49,609 nt of DNA from DAONFI01 sp035403485 (GCA_964536835.1 CAZIAZ010000016.1:1-49609); one strand, 5' to 3'; counted from the first letter of the stretch, positions 34,098-43,492 are shown. The notes: generated by a model from the sequence alone, not told the origin. Translations and numbers: made by a program.

Positions 34098-36274
34098 GCG
34101 GTAAAAGGTATGAGGCAGAGCATCAGTTCTTTCGGCAGTGAATCGGGCTGGGCGCTGCGCAGAAATTCCGCCACCAGACTGGCTTTGGATTCCGGCTCAG
34201 CCGTTCTGCCGATGCGATTCAACAGGATATTGACCATGCCGGCGTTGGATATTGTATTGCTGTCGAAGTCGAATATGATTTTTTTATCAGCATCACGTTT
34301 TTGAATGTCGGGTTGGGACAGCTCGCCCAGGTACAGCAACGCCAGCGTGCTTGTCTGATTCCTTATATAAAGCCGCAAAAATTTATATGCCTCATCCCCG
34401 CAGCCGGCCAGACACATTATCGAACATATGACTTCAAAAAGTACCTGCCTGGGCATTTCATGCGTGGTTTTTTCCAGCATGATTCGGAATGATTCGTCGT
34501 CTGCGATGTTCGTCAGTGCCGTCGCGCCCTGGATTATCAGCCGCGGATTATCGGTATTCCGAAAAGTGGTTTTAATCCTGCCATAAGACTCCGCATCGTG
34601 CAGTTGCGACAGTGCGATGAACGTTTTGCCCTGAAGATACAGGTCGCCGGAATCGAGATATTCTCGCAGTAGTGGAATGGCGCTTCTGATTTTATGTTCG
34701 CCGGCTATCTGGGCGGCGATGTGCGCAGTGGTATATTCACCTTTTTCCAGTTCTTTCAGCAGGGCTTTGACGGTTTTTTCGCCGAACGGTATCTCGCCCA
34801 GGGCAGTAAGGGAGTTGGCTCTGACGGAGAATTTTGGGGAGTCGAGATATGAAAGCAGCGCGTTTTCGGAAAGGCCTGACTTTACTTCGTTTAAGCGGTC
34901 TATATCCTCGCATTCCGTATCCGGTGCGTCGATTTTTTTGATTTTATAAAGCGTTCTAAGCGTGTTCAGGTCTCTGGGTGAGAATATCAGGCCCAGCACA
35001 TCCCTCAATTTCCACTCCGCCAGCGGAGCGAGCCGGAAAACGAAAAACAATCCCGCCAGCAAAAGCGCCAGGACGCTTGCGAAGTATATTTTGAAAGTCT
35101 CCATGCCGGTTATGCCTTTGACGTCGAGATATTGCAGAATTCCCGCGCCTATTACAGAACCTGCGAGGCCGGCGGCTATGCCGGAAATTACGTTTATTGT
35201 AAGCGTGGAGGCTACACGTTCCCTGTGCGGGATGACAATCAGAAAATAATGTGCCATGGTTACACCCGTGCCGGTAACGCCTGCGCCGGCGAGCATGAAA
35301 AGCACTGCCGCATAATACCATTTAAAAGTTGTCGGGCAGATTATCCAGAGTATGCACAGGACGATGAGCATGCAATAGGCGATTATCGCCAGCGGCCGTG
35401 GGCCGGTCTCTTCCGCCAGCAGGCCTACGACGTATGCGATTGCGATTGCGCCGGCCATCTGGATAAGGGCGAAAATAAGGGCGGAATCGTCGCTGATGCC
35501 GTAGCCTTTTTTCAACGCCAGCATGGATATCGGCACGGTGAGCGTTATGGCGGAGCTTATCGCGCAGCAGGCGAATAGCTGCCGTCTGCGCAGGGGGTTT
35601 TTGAGCGTAAGAATCATGTCGGAAAGTATCGGCTCGGCAGCCGAGGCTTTTATCGCCGAAGTTTCGTTTATGCGGCTTATGAACCATGTGGACGCTATGC
35701 CGAGTACTGCGCCGGTGAGAATCGTGACGATAAATACCCATATATCGTGGCTGAACATCATCAGCATGATTATTGCGCCGAGCATGATGAGGTTCGCGAT
35801 ATTGAACAGCATGCTGTTGACGGACGTGAATTTGCCGCGGTTTTCATCGGTGGTTATTTCGCCCATTACCGGCTGAAAGCCGATTACGCCGATGGAGCGG
35901 CACGCGTAAAATGCGAACGCGCCGAGGATTATTGTTACCATGGCGGCTTTAAGGCCGGCCAGCCACAGAAAGAACGGGGCCGACGCGACCAGCAGAATGG
36001 AAATGTTCCTCATCGTCCAGCATGATGCGATGGTTCTGATGGCGCCGACCCTGGCCATGAGGAACTTGCCCAGCGGCATGCAGAAATTGCTCAGAAATAT
36101 CAGCGAGCCGAGGATGGATATGCAATAATCGGGACAGCCCAGTTTTATTGCGAACAGGATTATTATAGTGTCCCCGAGGCATATGTAGGATAGGCCGTTT
36201 AAAAAATTGAACCGGTTGTAATTCAGCCGCCCGCTTTCCTGCTGCGAAAGCGAAAGGCTTCCCTTGATAATCAT
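34085..36274 (-). CDS. MFS transporter fused to a C-terminal HEAT-repeat domain
   Basis: 729 residues. The first about 440 form a major facilitator fold with about twelve hydrophobic segments (for example GVIGFQPVMGEITTDENRGKFTSVNSML, an MFS loop). After a linker, residues about 470-729 are alpha-helical repeats of HEAT type (LLSYLDSPKFSVRANSLTALGEI, LLKELEKGEYTTAHIAAQIAGEH, LLREYLDSGDLYLQGKTFIALSQL). The HEAT part would be cytoplasmic and may bind a protein partner or gate transport (inference). Substrate unknown. The last residues TARAY and the stop come from the end of a fold-back repeat. Confidence 0.88.
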   Translation of the reverse strand: MIIKGSLSLSQQESGRLNYNRFNFLNGLSYICLGDTIIILFAIKLGCPDYCISILGSLIFLSNFCMPLGKFLMARVGAIRTIASCWTMRNISILLVASAPFFLWLAGLKAAMVTIILGAFAFYACRSIGVIGFQPVMGEITTDENRGKFTSVNSMLFNIANLIMLGAIIMLMMFSHDIWVFIVTILTGAVLGIASTWFISRINETSAIKASAAEPILSDMILTLKNPLRRRQLFACCAISSAITLTVPISMLALKKGYGISDDSALIFALIQMAGAIAIAYVVGLLAEETGPRPLAIIAYCMLIVLCILWIICPTTFKWYYAAVLFMLAGAGVTGTGVTMAHYFLIVIPHRERVASTLTINVISGIAAGLAGSVIGAGILQYLDVKGITGMETFKIYFASVLALLLAGLFFVFRLAPLAEWKLRDVLGLIFSPRDLNTLRTLYKIKKIDAPDTECEDIDRLNEVKSGLSENALLSYLDSPKFSVRANSLTALGEIPFGEKTVKALLKELEKGEYTTAHIAAQIAGEHKIRSAIPLLREYLDSGDLYLQGKTFIALSQLHDAESYGRIKTTFRNTDNPRLIIQGATALTNIADDESFRIMLEKTTHEMPRQVLFEVICSIMCLAGCGDEAYKFLRLYIRNQTSTLALLYLGELSQPDIQKRDADKKIIFDFDSNTISNAGMVNILLNRIGRTAEPESKASLVAEFLRSAQPDSLPKELMLCLIPFTARAY

Positions 36275-36352
36275 TTTGTAATTCAGCCGGCTGGTTTCAG
36301 CAGTAGCGACGCATGAAAACAGCCATTGTTGTTAAATCAGACTTAAGCGGAA

Positions 36353-37369
36353 CTATTTTCCCGTTGAACGCAGATATTTGTCTATGCCGTTTGCTATCGA
36401 ATCCGCTACACGGCGGCGATATTCGGAACTTGCGAGTTGCTGTTCTTCAGCCGGGTTGGACAGAAAGCCCACTTCAATCAGCATAGCCGGGCATGATGTG
36501 CGTTCGAGCACCCGCAGGTTTTTGCTGTGCTTCTGGACTCCCCGTGAGTTGCTGACGACTGTGCCGGCTTGCGATTCGACGAGTTTGCCGGCTCGCAGCG
36601 ACATGTTGTAATCGTCGCCGCGTTTGGGTATGTATACCGTCATGCCGGTTGCGGCACTGCTGCCGGCGGCGTCGGCGTGTATGCTGACGAACAGGTCGGG
36701 ATGAGCTTTTTCGGCCATATCCACTCTGCCGTCCAGCGGAATGAAATAATCGCCCGTGCGTGTGAGTTTTACGTCATGGCCTTTGTCGCGGAGTTTGGCG
36801 GCTACGACGAGTGCTATATCCAGTACGACGTCCTTTTCACGAGTGTTGTTGCCGCCCAATGCGCCAGGGTCTTTGCCGCCGTGGCCGGCGTCGACGACTA
36901 CCACCGAACCGCTCATCCATTTGGGTTTAGGCGGGTTGGCATATGTGGGTTGAGTATAGGTTTTGTGATGTGCGGCAGCGATTCTGGCGTCGCGTTTTGC
37001 GGCAGCGGCAGCTGGTTCGCCGGTGAAACGGAGTTTGGCCCTTATTTCCCTTTCGACCTTGTATGGCACGAGCAGTTCATCGCCGTCGGGCAGAATGTTT
37101 ATGCTGCGGGTTACTTCCGTGTTGTTGACCAGAACCCGGCCGTCGGGGTCGCCGTATATGATTACGGAATTATGCGGGCTGGACATGCGAGCCACCGCAG
37201 AGGTGGATTTATCCAGCCGCATGCCCAGGCGGTCGGCTATTTCGCTTACACGACAGAGTTTATCCGGCGAGATGTTCCACTCGGACTGCACTGCCGGCTG
37301 CTGGCAGCCTACGATTGCAAACGCCGCCGCCATAATCAGAATGACGGATAAATTTCTGGCTAGATTCAT
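36353..37369 (-). CDS. N-acetylmuramoyl-L-alanine amidase (Amidase_3), lipoprotein
   Basis: Periplasmic zinc hydrolase that cuts the stem peptide from MurNAc, used in daughter-cell separation. 338 residues. Lipoprotein-like signal with Cys22 (AFAIVGCQQP; the lipobox is not perfect). A small N-terminal domain is followed by an Ala-rich linker (about 118-150) and the catalytic domain VVVVDAGHGGKDPGALG. Zinc and catalytic residues: H163, E178, H231, E299. It belongs with the wall theme of the window but is not in a dcw block. Confidence 0.94.
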   Translation of the reverse strand: MNLARNLSVILIMAAAFAIVGCQQPAVQSEWNISPDKLCRVSEIADRLGMRLDKSTSAVARMSSPHNSVIIYGDPDGRVLVNNTEVTRSINILPDGDELLVPYKVEREIRAKLRFTGEPAAAAAKRDARIAAAHHKTYTQPTYANPPKPKWMSGSVVVVDAGHGGKDPGALGGNNTREKDVVLDIALVVAAKLRDKGHDVKLTRTGDYFIPLDGRVDMAEKAHPDLFVSIHADAAGSSAATGMTVYIPKRGDDYNMSLRAGKLVESQAGTVVSNSRGVQKHSKNLRVLERTSCPAMLIEVGFLSNPAEEQQLASSEYRRRVADSIANGIDKYLRSTGK

Positions 37370-37442
37370 CTAACACCTTGATACTGCATCGCTTAAACAA
37401 AAACATAAAACGCGATGCACAAATTAAGTCGATGTCGGCTGT

Positions 37443-37619
37443 TTAAAATTTTGTGCCGCCGCCGGCTATGACGAAATACATCAGGACGACAAGCCATAGT
37501 ACATAGACGGTCAAGACCAGTATGAACCTTTTGGCAACTGGCTGTTTGACGCGGTCGGGTATGCCGTCCGAAACATCTATCGGCGCTGTAAGCATTCTTT
37601 CTTGAGTCTTCTTTTTCAT
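37443..37619 (-). CDS. Small single-span membrane protein, 58 residues
   Basis: ATG 37619 overlaps the TAA of the upstream Minf_1886-type gene by one base (TAATG), and the frame ends with TAA at 37443-37445. The product starts MKKKTQERMLTAPIDVSDGI, has a basic stretch (DRVKQPVAKR), one hydrophobic helix (about 32-52, FILVLTVYVLWLVVLMYFVIA) and a short GGGTKF tail. No family recognised. Translational coupling and a regular N-in membrane topology support a real gene. It may be a partner of the upstream protein (inference). Confidence 0.75.
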   Translation of the reverse strand: MKKKTQERMLTAPIDVSDGIPDRVKQPVAKRFILVLTVYVLWLVVLMYFVIAGGGTKF

Positions 37620-38008
37620 TATTGTTTAAGCCTTATTCGCCCGCTTATGTCGAAATCGCGGTCCAGGTTGAATACGTTGCGGAAATCCTCCACGGAATCA
37701 TTATCGTTTTTTCGGAAAATTCCGTGTTCTATCATCAGATAAACCATATTGCCGAAATCTATGCTTTCGCGGATGCCCCATCGGTTGAAGACCGCCTTGG
37801 CCATCATGCCCCAGCGGTCGATGGCCAGGTCGCGTATGGACATGCAAAGCTGCTGGCCGGTCACATGGCCGCCAGGAGAGGCGTTTTCGCCGTGAACTTC
37901 GTTGACGGCTCTGCTCAACGCCTCATGAAGAAAACGGAATGCGTCGGGATGATAACGTCCGTCTTTCTTTATTATCCGCTCTATCTCTGAACGAGGTATC
38001 TTTTTCAT
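37619..38008 (-). CDS. Minf_1886 family (Planctomycetes/Verrucomicrobia-restricted) protein
   Basis: 129 residues, soluble. The pattern DGRYHPDAFRFLHEAL...HVTGQQLCMSIRDLAIDRWGMMAKAVFNRWGIRESIDFGNMVYLMIEHGIFRKNDNDSVEDF matches the Minf_1886 family as I remember it: HVSGQELL, ARxxFGxMAxxVLxxWGVxxTxDFGxIVFxLVE, DSxEDF. Function unknown in the literature I know. It is coupled by a one-base overlap to a small membrane protein. This is the best single marker of the organism's phylum in the window. Confidence 0.88.
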   Translation of the reverse strand: MKKIPRSEIERIIKKDGRYHPDAFRFLHEALSRAVNEVHGENASPGGHVTGQQLCMSIRDLAIDRWGMMAKAVFNRWGIRESIDFGNMVYLMIEHGIFRKNDNDSVEDFRNVFNLDRDFDISGRIRLKQ

Positions 38009-38164
38009 AAGTCCGTTGCCTCTTGCATGAGATATTTTCGCCGAAAAATCCCAAAAAACAAACAGCAGATAACGACAATATTCAAAGTTTCATCAAACAG
38101 TCGGCAGGATTCAAGCAAATTCGACAGGTGTGCCGAAAAATGCGGACGCTGGTTGATTTTCCAT

Positions 38165-39706
38165 TTACTGTTTTCTCATGAACAGCGGTTCGCCAGGGTT
38201 TACGGCAGTTCCGGCTGGCAGTTCGCCGAATTTGCCGAGTTCACCTGTCCGGCAGCCCAGCGTGGCAAGGCCCTGCGCGGTTTTTTCCGGCATGAACGGA
38301 GCGAGGTACTGCAACACTATTCGTACCGCCTGTGCACAGGTGTTCATAATCGTGGCTAGCCTGGGTTTTTGCGATTCGTCTTTAGCCAGCCTGAACGGCT
38401 CGGTCTGGTCTATGAACGTATTTGTCGCCGTCACGAGGGCCATGACGTTATCGGTATATTTGCTGAACGCGCAGTGAGCCATGAGTTCATCGGCTATTTG
38501 CGTCAGTTCGGTTGCAGCCTTTTCCACTGCGGCGGCCTGTTCTACGGCCGGGCCGGCGGCTGGAATTCTGCCGTCAAAATATTTCGATATCATTTTGATG
38601 GTGCGACTTAACAGGTTGCCTACGCCGTTAGCCAGTTCCGTGTTGTAAATCTGCTTAAACATGTCGGCTGAAAAATCGCCGTCGCCGCCGAACGTCACCG
38701 CGCGAAGCAGGTAATAGCGATACACGTCGCGATGATAGTCCAGACAGTATTTTTCAATGGTTTCGCGGTTGACGAAATTTCCGAGTGATTTGGACATTTT
38801 TCTGCCATTGCTCGTCCACCAGCCGTGGGCGAAGACGGTTTTCGGCAGCGGTATGTCCAACGCCATCAGTATGCACGGCCAGTATACTGCGTGAAACCAC
38901 AAAATATCCTTGCCGATTAGATGCACCGACGCCGGCCAGTATTTGGCGAATTTGCCGTCGTATTCGTCGCCTACCTCTATCAGCCCCAGCGCGTTTATGT
39001 AATTGCTCAGCGCGTCAATCCATACGTATACCACGTGGTTGTTGTCGTTGGGCATTTCTATGCCCCAGGGGAGTTTCTCCTTGCGGCGGGATACGCAGAG
39101 GTCGTCTACGCCTATCCTGAGTTTGCTGAGGACTTCATTGCGGCGGGCAGCCGGCTGAATGAAGTCGGGGTTTGCCTCGATGTGGGCGATGAGTTTAGGC
39201 GTCCATTTCGTCAGGCGGAAAAACCAGTTTTCCTCGCTGTATTTGACCAGCGGTTTGCCGTTGATGGCGCTTTTGTAATCGTTTTCTTTAGCGGTGGTTT
39301 CGGTGACGTATTCTTCCTGGCCTTCGTCGTACCAGCCTTCGTATTTGCCCAAAAAGATTTCTCCGCGGTCGACCAGCCGGCGAACCATCTCCTGTACGCG
39401 CTTGATGTGCCGCGGCTGTGTAGTGCGGATGAAATCGCTGTTGGTGATATTGAGTTCTTCCCAGAGACTTTTGAAATGCGGGGCGTTTATGTCGGCGAGT
39501 TCCTTTGGGGAGAGTGTTTTTTCACTGGCGGCTTTGACCATTTTGATGCCGTGTTCGTCCGTGCCCGTCAGGAAGTATACGTCGCGTCCGGCGGTACGGT
39601 TGTACCTGGCCAGCACGTCAGCCGCAATAGTCGTATATGAATGGCCGATATGCGGCGCATCGTTGACGTAATATATCGGTGTGGTAACGTAAAAAGTATT
39701 GCTCAT
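38165..39706 (-). CDS. metG: Methionyl-tRNA synthetase
   Basis: Class I synthetase, 513 residues. Visible: HIGH motif DAPHIGHSYTT (H19-H22), TGTDEHGIKM, YEGWYDEGQEEYVTE, WIDALSNYI, and KMSKS in GRKMSKSLGNFV. The connective peptide has no Cys knuckle, as in zinc-free bacterial MetG types. It ends after the anticodon-binding helix bundle, without the C-terminal EMAPII-like tRNA-binding domain some MetG have; that domain could be a separate gene elsewhere. Single gene, divergent from the exported-protein operon. Confidence 0.97.
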   Translation of the reverse strand: MSNTFYVTTPIYYVNDAPHIGHSYTTIAADVLARYNRTAGRDVYFLTGTDEHGIKMVKAASEKTLSPKELADINAPHFKSLWEELNITNSDFIRTTQPRHIKRVQEMVRRLVDRGEIFLGKYEGWYDEGQEEYVTETTAKENDYKSAINGKPLVKYSEENWFFRLTKWTPKLIAHIEANPDFIQPAARRNEVLSKLRIGVDDLCVSRRKEKLPWGIEMPNDNNHVVYVWIDALSNYINALGLIEVGDEYDGKFAKYWPASVHLIGKDILWFHAVYWPCILMALDIPLPKTVFAHGWWTSNGRKMSKSLGNFVNRETIEKYCLDYHRDVYRYYLLRAVTFGGDGDFSADMFKQIYNTELANGVGNLLSRTIKMISKYFDGRIPAAGPAVEQAAAVEKAATELTQIADELMAHCAFSKYTDNVMALVTATNTFIDQTEPFRLAKDESQKPRLATIMNTCAQAVRIVLQYLAPFMPEKTAQGLATLGCRTGELGKFGELPAGTAVNPGEPLFMRKQ

Positions 39707-39865
39707 GATTGCAGTTCCAATAATATAAAATTACCGAAGTCGGGTAAGTCGTCATTATCCCAGATTTTTTATGGAAATTCAACAGCCGACGGCGGCTGTG
39801 TCGTATTTTACTTGCATGGCAGGCCGGCTGAATTTAAACTCTTGTCTTGTATAGTGAGGTCACGG

Positions 39866-40804
39866 ATGAACGGACGTATTTGCGTGTACATAGCGATATG
39901 CTTTGTTGCGATATTCGCAGCCGCGATATGCATTGCCGGCGACGGCGACAGGCCAGCCGGCAAGACGGTTACCGTGACGGTACAGAACACTGATGCCCCA
40001 CGCTCGATGCCTGTTACAGCCGCCAGGCCGTCCGACGCCAGATTCAAGATTGTGCAGGTCTATGTGGCGCTATGCGACAACAGATATCAGGGGATTGAAA
40101 AAGTGCCCGCATCGCTGGGCGACGGCCAAAAGCCTTCCACCAACCTGTACTGGGGCGCCATGTACGGCGTAAAGACGTTTTTCCGCAAGTCGTACAACTG
40201 GAAAGTCTGGCCGTATTTTAACGCGGCTAATAAAAAACGCGGCATACTGGATGTGGCCATTTTTGAGAGTCAGGGCCTTGGTCCTAAAGTCTACGTCGTT
40301 GCGTTCGCATACGCAGGCAATCGCATGAGAGATACGCTGAGGGATTTCTTCGCGGCAGCAGCCGGCGAAAAAAAAGCAATCATCGAAACCCATGTCAACG
40401 GCAAAAAATTTCAGCTTCCCATAGAAGGCTTTGCCGACCTGGTATGCTTCGTCGGCCATAACGGACTGATGGACGTAAAACCCGGCACGTTGGGTTCTTT
40501 CCGGCCGGCGGCGGTTCATCCCGGCAATGCCGTCGTGCTGGCATGCAAATCGCAGGTGAACTTTTCGCCGATATTGGAAAAGCTGAATTGCAATCCGCTG
40601 ATAACCACGACGACGTTCATGGCTCCTGAGGCGTATACGCTGGATGCGATTGTCCGCGAATGGGCTTTCGGGGGGACTGCCGAGATGATACGTCGCGAAG
40701 CCGCTAAGGTTTATGCAAAATATCAGAACTGTCACGTCTCTGCTGCGATGCAAATATTCTATGCACATGGAAAGGTCAATAAAAATGGCAAAAAAACAGA
40801 TTAA
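39866..40804 (+). CDS. Exported protein of unknown family with a possible His-Cys dyad
   Basis: 312 residues from ATG 39866 (GTGAGGT upstream). N-terminal signal peptide (about 1-24, hydrophobic IAICFVAIFAAAICIA). The mature part has a conserved-looking core: VQVYVALCDNRYQGI, NLYWGAMYGVKTFFRKS, VYVVAFAYAGNRM, then DLVCFVGHNGLMD (H198) and AVVLACKS (C227). The order of a strand ending in GH(N)G and a strand ending in (A)C recalls the caspase/clostripain-type fold, but I do not recognise the family. The stop overlaps the next gene by 20 bases, so the two work together. Confidence 0.8.
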   Translation: MNGRICVYIAICFVAIFAAAICIAGDGDRPAGKTVTVTVQNTDAPRSMPVTAARPSDARFKIVQVYVALCDNRYQGIEKVPASLGDGQKPSTNLYWGAMYGVKTFFRKSYNWKVWPYFNAANKKRGILDVAIFESQGLGPKVYVVAFAYAGNRMRDTLRDFFAAAAGEKKAIIETHVNGKKFQLPIEGFADLVCFVGHNGLMDVKPGTLGSFRPAAVHPGNAVVLACKSQVNFSPILEKLNCNPLITTTTFMAPEAYTLDAIVREWAFGGTAEMIRREAAKVYAKYQNCHVSAAMQIFYAHGKVNKNGKKTD

Positions 40805-41951
40805 ACTCAAAGAAGTTCTCGGCCAGCCGTCCTGGGTGATGTCTACTGATAACGTCAAGATGGCGATATCGCAGCTCGGCGGCCAGCTTGCGCCGGTGAT
40901 ATTTTTCGCCGACAGCAAAACCCCCGTTCAGCCGTATTGGGTTGCCCCGTGGTACAGGATAAAAGACATGAAATTCCCCCGCACGGATACCGTGCTCAAG
41001 CCGTTGCGCGGCGATTTTTTCTGCCTCCCGTTCGGGGCTAATGCCGAAAAATATGAAGGCGAACAGCATACCTGTCACGGCGAAGCCGGCACGGAGAAGT
41101 GGAAATACGTTAATTTATGTGACGACGGCAAAATTGTGAAGCTGACGCTTTCGATGAATACCAAAATCCGCAAGGGCAGAATCGTCAAGGATACATGGCT
41201 GAAAAATGGACATAACGCAGTCTATCAGTCGCACGAACTTTCCGGTTATGCGGGCAAAATTCCTTTGGCGAACCACCATACGCTGGCGATGTCCGATACG
41301 CCCGAAAGCGTGCTGGTATCGATGAGTTCTCTAAAAATGGGTTTCACCAACCCTGTGGCCGGCGATATCGACAAATACGATTACGCCTTCGTTGCCACGA
41401 ATGAAAAGTTCAGGGATTTGGCCAAAGTTCCCACGCGATTTAAAACGCCCGCGACCTGCGACTGTTCAAAACTTCCGACCCGCAAAGGCTACGGCGACCT
41501 GGTTCAGTGTTTCCACAATCCTTCGGACAGGATTTCATGGGTGACGGCTACCTATACAAGCGAGGGTTTTATGTGGTATTCGTTAAAACTCACGGAGCAA
41601 TATCCCGCCGTTACTGTCTGGCTGTTCAACAACAATCGCCACAACTATCCGTGGGATATTTTCGAAGATGCGTGTCTGGGGCTTGAAAATTCGTGCAGCT
41701 ATCTGGCATGCGGGCTGGCTGACAGTGTCCGGCCGAATCCAGCAAGCAGGGCGGGTTTCAAGACGTATGCGACGTTTTCTCCCAAGACGCCGTCGCGCAT
41801 AAACATAATACAGGGAGTCGTGCGTGTGCCGGCTGGTTTTGGGAAAGCAACTTCCGCAAAATTCGACAAGGGCAAAGTGACCTTTATTTCCGGCACAAAG
41901 AAGGCTGTGGCCAAAGTTGACTGGGAATTTTTGGAAAACGGCAGCCTGTAG
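40785..41951 (+). CDS. Galactose mutarotase-like (aldose-epimerase fold) protein
   Basis: 388 residues from ATG 40785, reached by in-frame reading within the end of the upstream gene; GGAAAGG lies upstream. No signal peptide. Beta-rich sequence with SQLGGQLAPVIFF at the start, FFCLPFGANAEKYEGEQHTCHGEAGTEKW and LANHHTLAMSD, which fits the sugar-binding beta-sandwich of mutarotase-like proteins, including the conserved His of the HGE motif. Substrate unknown. An end hairpin at 42033-42079 closes the operon. Confidence 0.65.
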   Translation: MAKKQIKLKEVLGQPSWVMSTDNVKMAISQLGGQLAPVIFFADSKTPVQPYWVAPWYRIKDMKFPRTDTVLKPLRGDFFCLPFGANAEKYEGEQHTCHGEAGTEKWKYVNLCDDGKIVKLTLSMNTKIRKGRIVKDTWLKNGHNAVYQSHELSGYAGKIPLANHHTLAMSDTPESVLVSMSSLKMGFTNPVAGDIDKYDYAFVATNEKFRDLAKVPTRFKTPATCDCSKLPTRKGYGDLVQCFHNPSDRISWVTATYTSEGFMWYSLKLTEQYPAVTVWLFNNNRHNYPWDIFEDACLGLENSCSYLACGLADSVRPNPASRAGFKTYATFSPKTPSRINIIQGVVRVPAGFGKATSAKFDKGKVTFISGTKKAVAKVDWEFLENGSL

Positions 41952-42032
41952 AAAATTGGCAATTACGAATTGAAAATTGAAATTTTGAGTTTGCTTGTTA
42001 CTTGAAAATTGTTTCTTGAGATTTTTTTAATA

Positions 42033-42079
42033 AAAAAAGCTGGCCGGAGTTTTCTTAAAAAATTTCGGCCAGCCTTTTT
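42033..42079. terminator. Bidirectional terminator between the mutarotase-like gene and frr
   Basis: GCTGGCCG (42039-42046) pairs with CGGCCAGC (42066-42073), flanked by an A run before and a T run after, so it can end transcription from both sides. Confidence 0.88.
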
Positions 42080-42098
42080 ATTGTGTGAAACGGCTTTG

Positions 42099-42653
42099 TT
42101 ATGATTCCATGATTTCTTTCGTTTTGGCTTCGAGAATTTCGGTAACTTTAGCCTCGTAATCATTGGTTAATTTCTGGATTTTGTCTTTGCCCTTTTTGGC
42201 GTCGTCTTCGGTTAGGGTTGTTGCTTTCTGCGCTGTGTCCACTTCCTTGTTGCCGTCGCGGCGTGCGTTACGAATCGTTACGCGAGCCTGTTCCGCCATC
42301 TTTTTAACCTGCGATGTGAGCTGGTTGCGACGCTCTATGGAAAGCGGCGGAATGTTCAGCCGAATCACCTTGCCGTCGTTGCTGGGGTTCAGCCCCAGGT
42401 CGCTGGCCTGGATAGCCCGCTCGATTTCCTTGAGGCTCGACTGATCGAAGGGTTTTATGAGTATCTGCGTGGCTTCGGGGGTAGAGATGGTGGCCATCTG
42501 GCGCAGCTCGGTCGGTGAGCCGTAGTAGTTGACCATCAGCTTGTCCACCAGTGACGTCGATGCTCTGCCTGTGCGTAGCGAGCGGAGCTCCTTTTTAAGA
42601 AACTCCAACGCGCTGTCCATATTTTCTTCCACTGTCAAAAGTATTTCGTCCAT
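42099..42653 (-). CDS. frr: Ribosome recycling factor
   Basis: Splits post-termination ribosomes with EF-G. 184 residues, standard length. Visible: LRTGRASTSLVDKLMVNYYGSPTELRQMATISTPEA and DGKVIRLNIPPLSIERRNQLTSQVKKMAEQARVTIRNARRD. Last gene of rpsB-tsf-pyrH-frr, 14 bases after pyrH. Confidence 0.98.
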   Translation of the reverse strand: MDEILLTVEENMDSALEFLKKELRSLRTGRASTSLVDKLMVNYYGSPTELRQMATISTPEATQILIKPFDQSSLKEIERAIQASDLGLNPSNDGKVIRLNIPPLSIERRNQLTSQVKKMAEQARVTIRNARRDGNKEVDTAQKATTLTEDDAKKGKDKIQKLTNDYEAKVTEILEAKTKEIMES

Positions 42654-42667
42654 GTTCGGTTATCCTT

Positions 42668-43384
42668 TCATTCGACGATAGTGCCTACGTTTTTGCCCCG
42701 TACGGCCTGTTCGAGATGGCCGTCGATATTCATGTTGAAAACCATAATCGGAATCTTCCGTTCCATGCAGAACGCCATCGCCGGCAGATCCATTACGCCG
42801 AGTTTCAACGCGATAGCCTGTTCGCAGGTTATCGTGTCGAATTTTTTTGCCGCCGGATTTTTTTTGGGGTCGCTGTCGTATACGCCGTCGACCTTGGTCG
42901 CCTTTAGCAGTACGTCAGCCTCTATGTCCGAAGCGCGGATAGCCGCGCACATATCCGTCGTTACGCCTGGATGACTCGTTCCGCCGGCGAAAATGACCAC
43001 TTTGCCCTCTGCCAGATGTCGCATGACGCGTGGCCGTTGATAAAGGTCGCATATGAGCGGCATGGATATGGCGCTCACCGCTACGGCGTCGCAGCCGGCG
43101 TGCTGCAAGCCGTCGCGCAAGGCCAACGCATTCATGACCGTGCCGAGCATGCCCATATAGTCTGCCGTCGTGCGATGAATATTGCTGGCGTCGGTTAAAT
43201 GGCGGCCGCGCATCAGGTTGCCGGCGCCTATTACTATGCCCATCTGTACGCCCATTCTGATTGTCGGCACAAGACGTGCGACGATGTCCGCCACCGATTG
43301 GCCGTCCACTCCAAGCTCGCCGGGCCGCGACAGCGACTCGCCGGATAACTTGAGCAGTACCCTTTTATATTTGATGTCTTTCAT
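42668..43384 (-). CDS. pyrH: UMP kinase
   Basis: Phosphorylates UMP to UDP in pyrimidine synthesis; amino-acid-kinase fold. 238 residues. Visible: RVLLKLSGESL, IGAGNLMRGR, DYMGMLGTVMNALAL, FAGGTSHPGVTTDMCAAIRA and DGVYDSDPKKNPAAKKFD. It follows tsf after a terminator-like hairpin, so pyrH-frr may also be transcribed separately or by partial read-through. Confidence 0.97.
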   Translation of the reverse strand: MKDIKYKRVLLKLSGESLSRPGELGVDGQSVADIVARLVPTIRMGVQMGIVIGAGNLMRGRHLTDASNIHRTTADYMGMLGTVMNALALRDGLQHAGCDAVAVSAISMPLICDLYQRPRVMRHLAEGKVVIFAGGTSHPGVTTDMCAAIRASDIEADVLLKATKVDGVYDSDPKKNPAAKKFDTITCEQAIALKLGVMDLPAMAFCMERKIPIMVFNMNIDGHLEQAVRGKNVGTIVE

Positions 43385-43433
43385 GTCTGAGATATTAAAC
43401 TCCCGACGGCTTTACTGCAACAGGTAAACGACA

Positions 43434-43474
43434 TAAAAAAACGGCAGGCCGTTTGTTTCGACCCGCCGTTTTGT
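43434..43474 (-). terminator. Terminator or attenuator between tsf and pyrH
   Basis: On the minus strand AAAACGGCGGG pairs with CCTGCCGTTTTTTT (one mismatch), followed by the T run. It lies inside the rpsB-tsf-pyrH-frr operon and would reduce expression of the two downstream genes. Confidence 0.8.
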
Positions 43475-43492
43475 GTTCTTGGAGCGTATCCG

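Noticed and set aside
38921..39640. 239-codon plus-strand frame antisense to metG
   Set aside because: Shadow of metG codon bias; no start signal and no domain.
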